Below, one piece after another: positions 1 to 11,927 of a DNA stretch of 64,000 bases; position 1 is the first letter of the stretch, and every line of letters starts with the position of its first letter. The notes beneath the pieces were generated by a model. That model did no database searches. It saw only the letters and a program-made list of their open reading frames with translations, and had not been told where the DNA came from. The stretch is from Vanessa cardui (taxonomy: Eukaryota > Arthropoda > Insecta > Lepidoptera > Nymphalidae). A program made the translations under genes and the position numbers. Where the stretch lies: the NCBI RefSeq assembly GCF_905220365.1, contig NC_061124.1, positions 10,356,501 through 10,420,500 of the forward strand, given 5' to 3'.

Positions 1-126
1 GAAATGAAACTGAAAGAATCTTTGTTAAAAGATCGCTGCGCTTTCTGGGAGAAGATTTACAGCAAATATTATCAAACCCCTGTGCCACCTGCGCCGCATC
101 TATCGCCGATAAAAACCGAACTGTAG
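1..126 (+). CDS. Carboxylesterase, last exon only (upstream tandem paralogue, partial)
   Basis: This is the 3' end of a carboxyl/cholinesterase (alpha/beta-hydrolase) gene whose earlier exons lie outside the window. The open frame runs from base 1 to a TAG at 124-126 and encodes 41 residues. They align without gaps to the last 41 residues of the complete esterase at 1636-4872, with 33 identical positions, including the shared DRCA, WEKIYSKYY, PVPPAPH and SPIKTEL blocks. The fragment holds no catalytic residue, because the triad lies upstream in this family. It ends in KTEL, like its neighbour, a plausible ER-lumen retention signal by analogy with the HxEL/KDEL tails of vertebrate carboxylesterases. 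Same-strand position about 1.5 kb before the next gene indicates tandem duplication. Function beyond ester hydrolysis cannot be inferred. Confidence 0.9.
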   Translation, partial: EMKLKESLLKDRCAFWEKIYSKYYQTPVPPAPHLSPIKTEL

Positions 127-154
127 GTTTAAACGTCAACAAAGTAGGTTTTAT

Positions 155-160
155 AATAAA
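155..160 (+). terminator. Candidate poly(A) signal of the upstream esterase
   Basis: AATAAA lies 29 bases after the TAG stop of the partial esterase, a plausible poly(A) signal. The region is AT-rich, so chance occurrence is possible. Confidence 0.5.
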
Positions 161-502
161 ACATCTAAAAATAAATGGATATCTTTTATTATCAGCTTAA
201 TGATTTATCACAATGCGATTTACTGATGGTCACTTAAAATCTTATCTTTTCTTTTGTAATCTTATATATGTTAGAATTATCATTTACTATGTCCTGAAAA
301 TAATTACATATATGAGTAATAAATAATATTAATAATATGATGCTCTCGTAACTTTTTAATTTAAAATTCGGTAAAATAGTATCTTTTTGATTGCTTAATT
401 GGTTAATTTTCGAAGACAAAACACTGGAAATAAAGTTTTAGTAATGTATTAAAAAAGGCAAAGAATGTTTAAAAGTCATTATAGTTTACGACATCTCGTT
501 AG

Positions 503-665
503 AAACTTCTAAAATTATCAATGTTTCTTTACTATATTGTGCATTTAATATAAACAAAAACCTTCCTATCGAATCACTTTATCTATTAAAAAAAAACCGC
601 ATAAAATCCGTTGCGTAATTTTAAAGATCAAAGCATGTATAGAGACTGAACGTAAGCGACTTTGT
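503..665 (-). mobile_element. Dispersed repeat, Helitron-like non-autonomous family (fragment)
   Basis: This stretch shares blocks with 30040-30190 on the same strand and, in reverse orientation, with 23778-23990 and 43455-43640. All contain the 'aaaccgcat.aaatccgttgcgtaattttaaagat' region followed by an 'agcgactttgtt.tatactatgta' end (dots mark variable positions). Other copies end in a hairpin plus CTAG before T, which is why I call the family Helitron-like. No coding capacity is seen. Confidence 0.5.
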
Positions 666-689
666 TTTATACTATGTAATGACTTCAGA

Positions 690-840
690 TTTGGGCATTT
701 GAAGATTGTATGGAGAAAGCTTTAGTCCCGCTATTTTTTTTTTTAATTCAACCCTCGAGATTTAAATGATGGGGAGGGGGGGCGTTTTGTGTACTATAGG
801 CTTCTAAATTTCTCACGGGTAAAGCCGCAAGGTCAGCTAG
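690..840 (+). mobile_element. Helitron-like 3' end
   Basis: The segment ends in a short GC-rich stretch followed by GTCAGCTAG at 832-840 and then T, the CTAG|T terminus expected of Helitrons. The same GTCAGCTAG|T terminus occurs on the minus strand at 38117. The 5' limit is not clear. Confidence 0.4.
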
Positions 841-842
841 TA

Positions 843-1325
843 GCATATCAATATATGTTAGTGTTCATTTAAAAACGTATGTCATCAAAGTTACTTAGGT
901 GTTGCAAAAAATGTAAATAATATATCTCTGAAAATCAGAATTGATCTCAGATATTAACTGCCTTTTTCCTCATTGGATGACAAGGATAGCAATAGTCCTC
1001 CACATCATTTAATGACAGCTGAAGTTAATCTCATTGTTATTATTGGAGAGGGAATATATGTACAGATAATTAATCATTTTGTATGTTTAATATGTATGGT
1101 AATGACGTCTGCTAATGGTGTACCCTGTTCGGGCAACATGGAAACCCGAATAGCTTTAATACAAGTGACCTTTCTCGAGATGGAGTATGGAGAGATATAA
1201 CTATGTTACATCTTGTATAATCATATAGGTACTACTCTTACTTCAAGAGAAAAATTATCTGGAGAATGAATTCGAAATTTGAAAATATTAATTGTAATTC
1301 TAAATTGTAATATTCTTAATGTAAA
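843..1325. other. Intergenic, no gene seen
   Basis: AT-rich intergenic DNA between the two esterase genes. An open frame at 973-1200 has no ATG at its start, no recognisable motif and no splice context, so I do not call it. Confidence 0.6.
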
Positions 1326-1327
1326 AG

Positions 1328-1500
1328 TTTGAATGGTTGGAATTTTTGTTAGTCAATAAAGCCAGAGCGACTGAATGGATCCGAATGAAATTTGGCACAA
1401 AGATAGATAATAATATAGGTTTGTAGTACTTGGCTTTTTATAGTAGAAAAATGTAACTAGCACCTGAGAATCACACCTCCATATAAAGCGGCTGAAGCGG
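1328..1500. repeat. Dispersed repeat in the esterase 5' flank
   Basis: It contains a 'gatccgaatgaaatttggcac' type block followed by 'aagatagat', recurring in diverged form at 31850-31900. Copies of this kind are common in lepidopteran genomes. It ends about 95 bases before the putative initiator of the esterase, so the proximal promoter partly abuts repeat DNA. Confidence 0.4.
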
Positions 1501-1595
1501 CGCGCAAAAACTCGTTTAAATTTTGCGAGTTCTTAATCACTGATTTTTTTTCACAACTAATTATTGTTAAACGACCAATAAGAAACGACTAAGAA

Positions 1596-1601
1596 TCAGT
1601 C
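1596..1601 (+). promoter_or_regulatory. Candidate initiator of the esterase gene
   Basis: TCAGTC matches the arthropod initiator consensus (TCAKTY) and lies 35 bases upstream of the ATG. No TATA box is evident about 30 bases upstream. AGTCGAG at 1624-1630 resembles a downstream promoter element and is within one base of the expected spacing. This is motif evidence only. Confidence 0.3.
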
Positions 1602-1635
1602 CGGTTCAGACACAACAGACGATAGTCGAGTTGAA

Positions 1636-4600
1636 ATGTGGTCCACCGCAGTTGTTAGTTTTTTATTTGTGATCGGCAATGTTTTATCTGAAGAAATCGA
1701 GTCACGTGTGATAGTCACAGCTCAAGGTCCCGTGCGCGGCTACAGGGACCCCACCGACGATGTGTTCGCATATTATGGCATTCCTTACGCCACAGCACCC
1801 AGTGGTTCACAGAGATTCAAGGTAAATTTAAAGTACAATATTGATAACAATCATTAGTCCTTCAATATATATGTATATGCCGTACTTGAATTTCAATAAA
1901 CACGAACAAGATTAGATTGTTTATGTAAGAGCTACTGAGTTTCTTGTCGGTTCTTCTCGTAATTATAAATATGTAATTACATATTATTATTTTAATCGAA
2001 CTGTACCTAGAAACTGTTTCACGTAAACATTTACGATTGCAAGATATCTAATCTTATTATATGTTTATTTATCTATCCAAGGCAATGAACAGAATGCACT
2101 CAATAACAGTGATATTAATTCATATTTTATTAATTATTAAATATCATAATATTTAATAGTATGTATTATTTCCTTAGAGATCACTACCTAAATCAAAGTC
2201 ACAGTCAAAAGTATTTATTCAAAATAGAAGTGTTTACACTTTCTTACTTATAGTCAAAAAACATACCACCAAAATCTATATTTTTGTATCACAGGATTAT
2301 TAACTGCATATACATTTATAGGGGCCTATATGTTAAGTAATTATACAGGCTCCTTATGTTCCAAATTTGATCCGAATTCCTTTTATTTTTATAATATTTC
2401 TATGATTAAACATTAAACATCATTTACATCGCTCGCGCCATATTTGGGAGGTAACATGATATGTCTCTGTAGTTACATTGGCTCAATCCGAATTACTGCA
2501 ACACCAAGAACTGCCGTTTGGCTGTAGAATATAAGATAACTAGGTGGTGCCAACCTAGACGGGTCAATTGAAGACAAAATATTTTGTGGTTTTATCTTAA
2601 TAGATGATACTTTAAATTCTAGGCTCCACTCCCGCCACCACAATGGCTGGAGCCATTAGACGCAGTCGACTTAAAAGTGGTATGCCCGCAACCAGATACA
2701 TATGGAATACTTCCAGAAAATAAAATAATGAAAGAAGATTGTCTTATTGCCAGCGTCTTCGTACCTGATACTGATGAAAAAAATCTACCAGTACTAGTAA
2801 ACATTCACGGCGGAGGGTATATAATTGGCTATGGAAATCTTCTCACTCCCAAAAAGCTTGTCAATAGTAAAAGAGTTATTGCAGTAACCTTTAACTATAG
2901 ACTCGGGCCGCATGGCTTTCTCTGCCTAGGTACTGAAGATGCACCCGGTAACGCAGGTATGAAAGACCAGGTGGCATTGTTGCGCTGGGTTAGAGCTAAT
3001 ATTGAGAGCTTTGGTGGTAATCCTCATGACGTCACAATCGCTGGACAAAGTGCTGGGGCTGCCTCCGTGGGACTCTTAATGATTTCAAAGATGGCCAGAG
3101 GTTTATTTAATAAAGTAATATCCGAAAGCGGTGAACTAATTGCACCGTTCAGTGTCCAACTGAACCCCATTGATAATGCAAAAGAATACGCAAAATTGTT
3201 AAATTTTGATAGTGTTGATGATATACCCGCGCTAGAAAGCTTTTATAAAAATGCTTCTTATGAACTTTTACAATCCATAGACAATTTAATGAGAACAGAT
3301 TTCATTTTGCTCGTCTCTCCATGTGTAGAACGTGATATCGGACAAGAGAGGTTTCTAGAAGATTATCCCCTTAGTATATTGAAAAAAGGTGATTTTGAAA
3401 ACATACCCATGTTACCTGGTTTTGCTGATATGGAGGCACTGGGGTATGTAGCCGTTTTCGACCAGTGGAAAGACAAAATGAATACAAATTTTGAGGAATT
3501 TCTTCCAGCCGATTTGCAATTTCCAAATGAAGAAGAAAAATATAAAGTCGCACAAAATATTAAAAAGCTTTATTTTAACGAAAATCCTGTAGCTGAAAAA
3601 ACTATTTTAAATTATATTAATTACGGAACAGATATAGTATTCGCTTGTCCAACTTTAAGGGCTGTAAAACTGTTACTAGAAGCTGGTAACAATCAGGTAT
3701 ACCTCTATGAGTACTCCTACGTTGACGAGAGTACTCCTTTAGTACCCCATACTAAAGTGAAGGGCGCAAATCATTGTGCGCAGTCATTTGTAGTTTCAGA
3801 TGGACTTAATTTAACCCATAGTGATGAAAGTGTTATTTCAAATGAGTTGAAAGACTGGAAACTCACAATGAGAGAAATTTGGCTGAATTTTATCACAAAA
3901 GGGTAAGATAGTATTATTTAACGGTTAAATCAGTTCGTTAATCTGCAATTTTTTTATAAACAAAATACTATTATCAATTTATATTCGTCGTTCTTATAAT
4001 GAAACAAATCAAAAAATGTTTACTCAAAATATCGTTTAATAAACTAACCCACAGTTGTTTCAACTAACGAGCAAGTTTCCTTATTTAGAAGACTACCTCT
4101 AACTCTAGTAGATTCAGCTACTATCAATTTTTCAAAATCGATCCGGTAGCTGAAGGTACCAGGTAGAAATTGCAAAAACAAATTGTAAAAACCCAGACTT
4201 GAAGTTAAATTGGTCATTTAGTAATAGTCGTGCTACTTTGCAATATCAATAATATATTACCTATGTAAAAAAAATTCTGACTCTTGCGGTATTGTATAAA
4301 TATCGTTTTCAATATAAATTGTAAAAAATGGTAGATTAGTTTATTTCAAAGTTTATTTTTCCCCTTTTAAAGAAATTTAATAAAAGCTCGTTTTTATAAT
4401 TATTAATTTTTTGTTCATTTATTTTAGTCATTATTAATTCACTCAGAACTAACTTATAGAGCAACTTCGATTTTTCTGGGTCACGCCCTTAGAAGCATTT
4501 AGTGGTAGGTATCATTCACTCGTTAGTTATTCTAACGCCAAACAACAAGACTTTGGTATAAGAGAAATAACATCTTAGATCTCAGGGTCGTGCATTAGCG

Positions 4601-4872
4601 ATATAAGGACGCGAACAATAACCCGTCCCCATACGTAATCTATAAAAAAATAATGAATCTTATTTTACAGGAAACCCGAAAGTTCCGATATTCCGGAATG
4701 GTTGCCAGTGAGAGCCGACGGAACCCCCTACATGGTTCTTAATCAAGAATCCGAACTAAAAGAATCTCCATTAAATGATCGCTGTGCTGTCTGGGAGAAG
4801 ATTTACAGCAAATATTATCGCAACCCTGTTCCACCGGCGCCGCATTCTTCTCCAATAAAAACAGAACTGTAA
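1636..4872 (+). CDS. Carboxyl/cholinesterase family esterase, three exons: 1636-1821, 2623-3902, 4671-4872
   Basis: The spliced product is 555 residues, normal for a carboxyl/cholinesterase that hydrolyses carboxylic esters (odorants, hormones, xenobiotics; substrate unknown here). Exon 1 gives a signal peptide (about residues 1-18, ending VLS) and the YYGIPYA block. Exon 2 carries the Cys83/Cys102 pair expected to form the first disulfide, the oxyanion-hole HGGG (124-127), the nucleophile elbow GQSAG with Ser205, Glu333 in ADMEALG, and His446 in GANHC. The triad is complete, although Glu333 is followed by Ala where the family usually has Gly. Sequons lie at Asn272 and Asn458. Exon 3 gives the C terminus, ending KTEL. 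Introns are GT-AG (CAAG|gtaaat, ctag|GCTC, AAGG|gtaaga, acag|GAAA), with phases 0 and 2. The ATG at 1636 is the first before the signal peptide. KTEL suggests ER-lumen residence rather than secretion. A tandem paralogue lies upstream. Confidence in the family is high, in the subclass low. Confidence 0.95.
2192..2280 (-). mobile_element. Probable LINE 3' end in esterase intron 1
   Basis: The block with 'gtatttattcaaaatagaag', 'tttacactttcttactta' and 'cataccacc' resembles the antisense of a short-tailed lepidopteran non-LTR retrotransposon 3' end, preceded by repeated 'aaagtcacagtcaaa'. It is short and diverged, and the assignment rests on family memory. Confidence 0.35.
2448..2572 (-). mobile_element. 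Decayed SINE-B fragment in esterase intron 1
   Basis: The order of blocks matches intact SINE-B copies (for example 21006-21285): 'gtagttacattggctca', 'aacaccaagaactgccgtttggc', 'aactaggtggtgcc' and 'agacggg'. Its end lies about 50 bases from the exon 2 acceptor, so it occupies the 3' part of the intron. Confidence 0.55.
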
Positions 4873-4960
4873 CATAAAAATTATAACCCGCAATGATTAT
4901 ATTATATTAAAAAATTATATTATTGTATGATTTTCAAACTTAGCTTCTACATTGTATCCT

Positions 4961-4966
4961 AATAAA
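4961..4966 (+). terminator. Poly(A) signal of the esterase gene
   Basis: AATAAA lies 89 bases after the TAA stop, in an AT-rich 3' UTR. It is the first perfect hexamer after the stop. Confidence 0.6.
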
Positions 4967-5110
4967 GTACAAGAGATGAATGAAATTTATATAAACATAA
5001 TTATAAGTGTAGTGTAACGTAGACATCATAATTATACATCTTTAATTAAATCCTAATGACTGTTATCCCAAGTTCAGTCCAGAAGTCAGACTTCGCCGTT
5101 AAAGATTCGA

Positions 5111-5407
5111 GAGCCGAGATGGCCCAGTGGTTAGAAGTCGTGTATCTTAACTGATGATTGCGGGTTCAAACCCAGGCAAGTACCTCTGAATTCGTGTGCT
5201 TAATTTGCGTTTATAATTCATCTCGTGCTCGGCGGTGAAGAAAAATATTGTGAGGAACCTGCGTGTGTCAAATTTCAGAGAAATTCTGACACATGTGTAT
5301 TCCACCAACGCTTTGGAACAGCGAGATGGAATATGTTCCAAATCTTCTTCTCAAAGGGAGAGGAGGCCTTAGCCCAGCATTGAGAAATTTACAGGCTGAT
5401 GTGGTTG
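5111..5407 (+). mobile_element. SINE-A (tRNA-derived), near full length
   Basis: The head is tRNA-like: an A-box-like 'ggcccagtggttagaa' (5120-5135) and a B-box 'gggttcaaaccc' (5162-5173), the internal RNA polymerase III promoter of tRNA-derived SINEs. The body follows with 'tcatctcgtgctcggcggtg', a 'ttccaccaac' block, 'ggaatatgttcc' and 'ggaggccttagcccagca', ending in 'atttacaggctg'. The same order recurs at least a dozen times in the window on both strands, which defines the family. Confidence 0.85.
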
Positions 5408-6395
5408 GTTTAAGATTAAAGTTGTGTATGCGTCTATATCACTGAAAATAAAAGAGGGTATAATCCCAACTTCAAGTAACTAGGCTTAATTTCGAGTCAA
5501 TCGAACCTATAGGATCGGGATTCTCGTGCTGAGTCAGTCATAATATTTAAGGGTATGTATATATAAAACACAGTACAATATTTTATTTTAAACAAATACA
5601 TCTATTACAAACTAGCTACCCGTCCCGGATTCGGACGGGTGCAGTTATCGTGATAATTCACAGATATCAGTCCCTGCCTTTTATATGTGACTTCTTCTTC
5701 TTATTCGGGAGTTTCATTACTGAAGGTCGTGCTTGTCTTGAAATGCTTTCACCGATGCTTATTTATTATTGCTTAAAATCACTTCGTAAATAAGCCATTA
5801 TTTCTCGAAAAAGGTTTATCCCTAAGAGATATATAGAAATATATCATCGCGGACTTTTTCAAGGTGTATATTATTGTAACACATTATTTTGATCTATATC
5901 GTAGGGTTCAGCCAGTATTCGCAATGTGAGCGCAAAAACATATTTTATTACTTTGTTTCTAGTCTGTTTTCACCGTATATTAGTACCTACATATCTGTCA
6001 CAGCGATTTCCAAACTGAGAAAAGAGTTTACATTGTAAATTTTAATGACGGAACATCAATTCCCAACATGACAGTCGAAGTCACTATTACCGTCTTATAC
6101 TTAACTAAATCTTACCAATGACAATTAGTAACACAATACATGACAAACAGAAAAATAACAAGAATATTATCTAAAACCAAATAATAAAGGTTAAATATCT
6201 GGGTTGAGTAGCAAACACAAACTATGTAATTAAGTAAACGGAGCCATCGATTTTCGTTTCTTTTTCTGGCCTGTATCTACGCTATTCGATCGCAAAATAT
6301 TCGGCGTATACCCCATATGAAAGAGACGACACGTCTGTTGTATAAGTCTTTAATGTAGATATGCCTGTAAGACGTGTATAAATTTTACATTTATT
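5408..6395. other. Intergenic, no gene seen
   Basis: Apart from the Helitron-like terminus at 5612-5640, I see only AT-rich DNA without coding signal. Confidence 0.6.
5612..5640 (-). mobile_element. Helitron-like 3' terminus with hairpin
   Basis: Read on the minus strand, an 8-bp stem (ACCCGTCC / GGACGGGT, 5618-5640, 7-nt loop) is followed within three bases by CTAG and then T. A stem-loop just before CTRR|T is the diagnostic Helitron 3' end. The rest of the element was not delimited. Confidence 0.5.
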
Positions 6396-6399
6396 GTAT

Positions 6400-6618
6400 T
6401 CAACAGTATTTGGGGACTTGGACTAAGCGTTCACCATCACCCATAAACAATGACGCTGTAAGAAATATTAACTATGTCTTACATCGTCACCAACCTTGGG
6501 AACTAAGATGCTATGTTCCTTGTGCCCGTAGTTACACTGGCTTACTAACCCTGCAAACTGGAACACAACAACACTGGGTACTGTTGTTTAGCGGTAAAAT
6601 ATCTGATGAGCTTGTATA
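6400..6618 (-). mobile_element. SINE-B, truncated copy
   Basis: Blocks 'caccatcacccataaacaat', 'gacgctgtaagaaatattaa', 'accaaccttgggaactaaga' and 'ggaacacaacaaca' match intact SINE-B copies in order. The A-tail end is missing. Confidence 0.75.
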
Positions 6619-9600
6619 AATATAGAATACCTTGTATAAATGCGAAAAGTAAGGGTATTTATTGTCACTTTTGTCGTAAAAACTTCACTGATTTGACAGT
6701 GGCTGGCTAAGTAAGAAGGCCTAAAGTGCTATAATTTTTTCCTACTGATTATAGCACAATTTTGTACTTATAATAGATGTCATGGCACGTTTATTTGGCA
6801 TCTTTCTATTTTTGGTTTGAATTGAAAACTGGGAACTTGCTTTAGAAATGAACTGACGAAGGATGTATTGACTATCGCAGTCAGAAACATCGTAATCAGG
6901 ATGATGCACGAGTAGATTTGCACGAGTCAGATCTCAAACGAGGGAGATTATTTGGAAATCAAGGGACTTCGAAACATAATCTAATTCTACGTTTACAATT
7001 GGCTATGGCCGATTCTGTCATCTTTTGTCACTTTTCCGTTCAAATACTAAAAATAAATAAGAAATACGAATACTTATTTATATTGTGACATAACTGAGAG
7101 TATTTCTGTGTTCTTAAAAGCATTTTCTAGTCTCGAGGGAGCAAATCTAGCTACTCCAATAATTATTAAATATCTTTATACTTTATTGCACACGAATATG
7201 ATATACCATTAAAACATAGGACACAGCAAACTAAAAGTCTGTATAAATGACAATATCTGCCAAGCTAAACTCTGTGACAAAAACAAAATAAGATTCGAAG
7301 GAGTAGGGTAAATTAATGAGCATTTACTATAATGCTGAAGTAGTTGAAGTTTTAATGCTTTAGCAGAAGTTAATGACAAAGAGAAAATACTATATTATAA
7401 GTATATATATTTATAAGTAATGTTATAGAATCTATGTATATATTAATATCGGTTTATGGTTTCATGAAATGATAAGACATTTATTAGAGTGGAAACTTCT
7501 TTAGCCGACTTGGGTATTTTTCGGTAGAGGAAAATCTTATGAGTTCACCGACATGCTTATGTCTGACGCCGGGCCCCAATAACTGACAATATTTTGTTAT
7601 AAAAACGACTATAACAATTCACATAAAACTTAACTATTTCTGTACACCCTGTGTGCATATTACGTATTCATTTAATTTTGAAAAAGCAATTATCTCATGT
7701 AATTAGAAAACTTAGACACACTTCACACATAACGTTAATGCATGTATTTAATGTCAGCGAGGGAATGTCATAAGTTGCACTCAAAGTGACACACATTCAA
7801 CATTCAACATCAGTTTTCGTTCAACGAAAAAATTCAAAAATTCTGTTTCCTAAAATCATTTTAATCTCTATAAATTTTGTAAGCTTGATTGGCGTTCGTA
7901 ATTAACGCCTGCTAAATTAAAATAGCAATTTATATGTCACACGAATATTTTTTTCCCTCCTAGTCTTTCAAACAATTTTAATATATCCGAAGCCACTAGT
8001 GCAAATTAAAATTAATTGGAGCGAATATTCTTGTTGGGCGACCATTTTCCGTCTGACTACGTCAACACATTTAGCCAAGACATAAATATATATAATATAG
8101 GGTATTACGTGCTTATAGTAAAAAACGTTTCCTCGTACCGAGTTCATTTAAAGGGTTAAACATAAATCTTCAACTTTGCCTAATGGTCAGTGGGTAAAGG
8201 TACTTTATATTGACCTATAAGATTTATAACTTGAGAAAATATCATTTTGAAATACAGATATAACGAAGAAATTAGAAAAGTTCCCCGTAAAAAATTCAAA
8301 TGACGTTCGATTTCGTCTTCATATAATTCGAATTATGAAACTTACAAGTTTTCAATGTGTGTGTGTGTTTTTTTTAATTTATTTATCAATATGAGGCAAT
8401 GACACTATGTAGTTTGTAATACTCGAAGTATTGCATATTATTCTTAGATACAACAGAGCCACAACAAATGAGTTATACGTATCAAAATACAGTAAAGATA
8501 TCAATATTAGCCCATCTAGTCGATTTAAACTAAGATGTATTTTTATGTGTTTTTTTTATTTATTTATTTTTATACTGAATGAGCACGTTTAAAGTATTTA
8601 TACTATGGTTCATATGTTATCTATTCACTGTTTTAAGTCCGAAATATCCAATGTACCTATAATTTTATCGGTATTGTTTTACGTGACAATGCATAAAATT
8701 AGAACAAAATAAACAAACTTTGAATACATATAAGTGATATATTGATAATAATTATATTTTATATTTATGTTCTACCTGTTATTAATATTGATAAACGCGA
8801 TAAAGTGGAATTTATTATAGATATAACAATATTGTGACTTCTTTTGTGGATTTGTGTTTGTAGATATAAATAGCATTCGTTTTTATTATCCGTTCGGAAT
8901 AAATAATTAAAAAAAAAAAAAACAAATCGGTATATTTCAAGACTGGAAATTTCAGAAGTGGAACAAACTTTTTGAGAAATATTAACGATAATTATAATAT
9001 ATTTTTTTCAATTTATTTAACGATATATTAAATTTATTAATATTACTAATTTTGTTTAAATTTATTTAATTTTATATGGTCTTGTAATAGATTTATAGAA
9101 AAAATTTAAAATAATGTCCAAATGTCCATTGATGCAATATAAAATGCACGTTTGGTTTCCCCTTTGAGTTTTAATTTCGCGACGAATTAAATTCCACATT
9201 ACAATCCGTGTACAAGTTGTACACAGAATGCAGAAGTAAAACGTCGAGCGTTATTACTGAGTCATTAAAAAACATAAACTACTCCTTGAACACGTTTTAA
9301 ATACGAAGTGGTTGCGTTTCTCTCACTCCCCCAAGTCTGATACAGATTACTCACGACATAAAAACCCATCTGTCACTATTTAAGTTATTTCCCGAGACGA
9401 TACGTGCCCTCTATTTGGGGGTATTATATTCGATGGATAAATTAACACCCAAGACGCCATTAAGCTTTTAAATATCGAAATGACAGGCGCCGATGGAATG
9501 GGGCGATCTGTTTCCGTTTTCCGAAAAAAAATGTGGACGCTCGGCGCCGCCACAATTATGTTTCAGAATGCTCTTGGGACGTTCCACTTATACGACGTAC

Positions 9601-10895
9601 GAGGGAGGGAACACGTATACTTTCTCGTAATTTCATATTCAAACATTTAGTTTATGTGCGTGCAATTTACTCGCTTTATCACAGTAATTTAAGCGTCGCT
9701 GGATGTGGAGCGGCGTCGAAATGAAGTTTAAAATGCATAATTATGAGATTCTAGTCGGTAGTTAAATGGGACGTGAAATGCATAATTTATATTAGTTTTA
9801 TAAAATTACTTGAGCTTTTGTTCGTAATATGACAAATTTTTGACACTTTATAAAAAAACGTAGCTCGCTTACATACGTAATAATATACAGACAGACCAGA
9901 CAAAATTATAAGCTGAAGTCGGTTAACTCTATGGTGAATAACAAGGGACAAACATCGAATCTGCAAATTTCACCTAGATAGGTGCCCCGAGTATCATTGT
10001 AGTTATGTTGTGTTCGCTGAATTTATCTTTAACCTATTCCACAGAAGCAATAAAGACAAAATATTGAATTGGTCGAGATAAAGAGATGACTAATCTATAA
10101 TTTTGATTAAGGAGTCGCGAAAATATTTCGTATTGAATGTCGGCGAATGTGTTTTCGGAACTTTGGGAAGTAAAATTAAAGTAGATATAAGTAACCTTTA
10201 CCTAAGACATGAAGAAAGTGACAGAACTTGGAATTTGTTGGGAACTGTATGAGAAGCCTTTGTCCGGCATTGGATTGTTATTGGCTTATGGTGAAGTGTT
10301 TATCACGAGCTGTTTGTGGCATATAATATAGCAACAACAGCTTACATTCCATCTTTGGAATAGGCTCTCTCCGTCGTTTTCAGATTGCCATCGGACTATG
10401 AGAGTAAGTAGGGAATGCATCTGTGGGAATAACTTTTGTCCACTCATATTTCCAGTGCAGTTGGATGAATACTTTTAAATTGCCGTAATTTGGTCAAGGA
10501 AATATTTTGACAACATAGCCATCCATTACAATTACTAAGTGTACTCCTATTAAATGAGAGAAGAGAGAGAGAGAAACAATCTACATTACAATAGTCACAT
10601 GCGTCATGTTGGTTCCTCAAGTATATAATGTGTATATATATTTACGGCCTAATCCATCAATACCTTGCAGCGTAAAAAAAAAAGCGGCGGATCGCTTGTC
10701 ACAGAGGCTTGGGTTTATATTTTTGCCATAAGTTTGGGTTTCTCGGGTGAACAATTTCTGAGTCACAGAAAATATAACGTTTTATATATTTTATTATTAA
10801 TTTTAAATAAATAAAGTAATTAAAGTTATAGTTGACAGATATTTGTTAGTAGTTAGTCTGTTCTTTTTTTAAGAATACATTCATAAAATTTATGG

Positions 10896-10904
<9 letters not shown>

Positions 10905-10926
<22 letters not shown>
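10905..10926. repeat. (TA)n microsatellite
   Basis: About eleven uninterrupted TA dinucleotides. Confidence 0.9.
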
Positions 10927-10932
<6 letters not shown>

Positions 10933-11677
10933 TAAATATAAATCTTCCATTTTAATCTGTGTCTCAGAATATAAGTACCACCCATCACAAGACCTCCGAA
11001 ACACACCAAATCAAAATTGTAAAAACTTTGACTCGTCATTAATTGCTTTTTCTAAATAACCAGATATACGATGACGAATAGGTAGAAACAGTTAGCTTTT
11101 AACATAAAAACTTTACGCGTTGTGACTGATTATTCACAAAACGAGTGTATACAATATAACTCACTATATATAATTATAGACCTCAATTCATATGTCATTT
11201 TTCTCATTACGATGAATGCGTATTCGCAATAAGATTCCATTTAATTAAGAACGAGAAACAACTTCATTAAGGGGTTTCATTCATTTACCGACTTATACAT
11301 TCAAAATAATGGGTCCAAGGGTTAAGATAAAGTCTTAATTAACTCATGACGGTCTCGCAATAATTAACTTCTAAGTCTTCTTAGTAAACAACCGTTTTCG
11401 CATTTATACGGTCTCGTACGAGTGAACGGCGTGATTTACAACTCGAAATCAAATAAATAATGCGTAATGATCTTAAAATTTACTTTATTTACAAGAGGAT
11501 TATATCCATATAGCAAAGACATGTACATACAATCTTTGACTAAGGAGGAGTAGGTACATGTAGAAATAATTAAAGCATTTGCTTTCTTTTATAAGAAAGA
11601 TACGATACCAAGTAATATGTATTTTAAGTATATTTTTATGTCGGCATATCTGAATAATATCTAGTCAGGATTTGTTT

Positions 11678-11724
11678 CTGCGATCTCCAGTTACGACTAT
11701 AACTGTCGTAACTGGAGATCGCAG
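11678..11724. repeat. Perfect short inverted repeat (20-bp arms, 7-nt loop)
   Basis: Arms at 11678-11697 and 11705-11724 are exact reverse complements (CTGCGATCTCCAGTTACGAC). It is not part of a recognised element. Confidence 0.9.
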
Positions 11725-11927
11725 ATTGCTATCCATAAAGTAATTTCAATTCATGTTTAATTTATTAGTGGGTTAATTAGAGTTAAGTTCTTAACTTGAC
11801 GGATTGTTGTCATATTCAGATCTTACTTTTTGTGACATCGAGTAAGATAGATGGCGCTGTAGTCGAATAATTAATAAACTCTAAGATCATGTATAAATAA
11901 AGATACAAAGATTTTTTTTTAATTGTA

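Larger units (their letters stand above)
6620..11925. other. Long gene-free stretch
   Basis: I find no exon, RNA gene or well-bounded transposon in these 5.3 kb. It contains a short (GT)n run near 8358, a (GA)n run near 10562, a (TA)n run at 10905-10926, and a GC-richer non-repetitive block at about 9480-9720. The block at 10340-10450 ('aataggctctctccgtcgtt' followed by 'cagattgccatcgga') looks like a dispersed repeat seen in other Lepidoptera, which I could not confirm. Confidence 0.5.

Noticed and set aside
973..1200. 75-codon frame between the esterases
   Set aside because: Starts with TTG, lacks motifs, and shows no similarity to the esterase exons.
5111..5180. A functional tRNA gene
   Set aside because: The A and B boxes belong to the head of SINE-A, recurring with the same long SINE body; no acceptor-stem pairing is seen.
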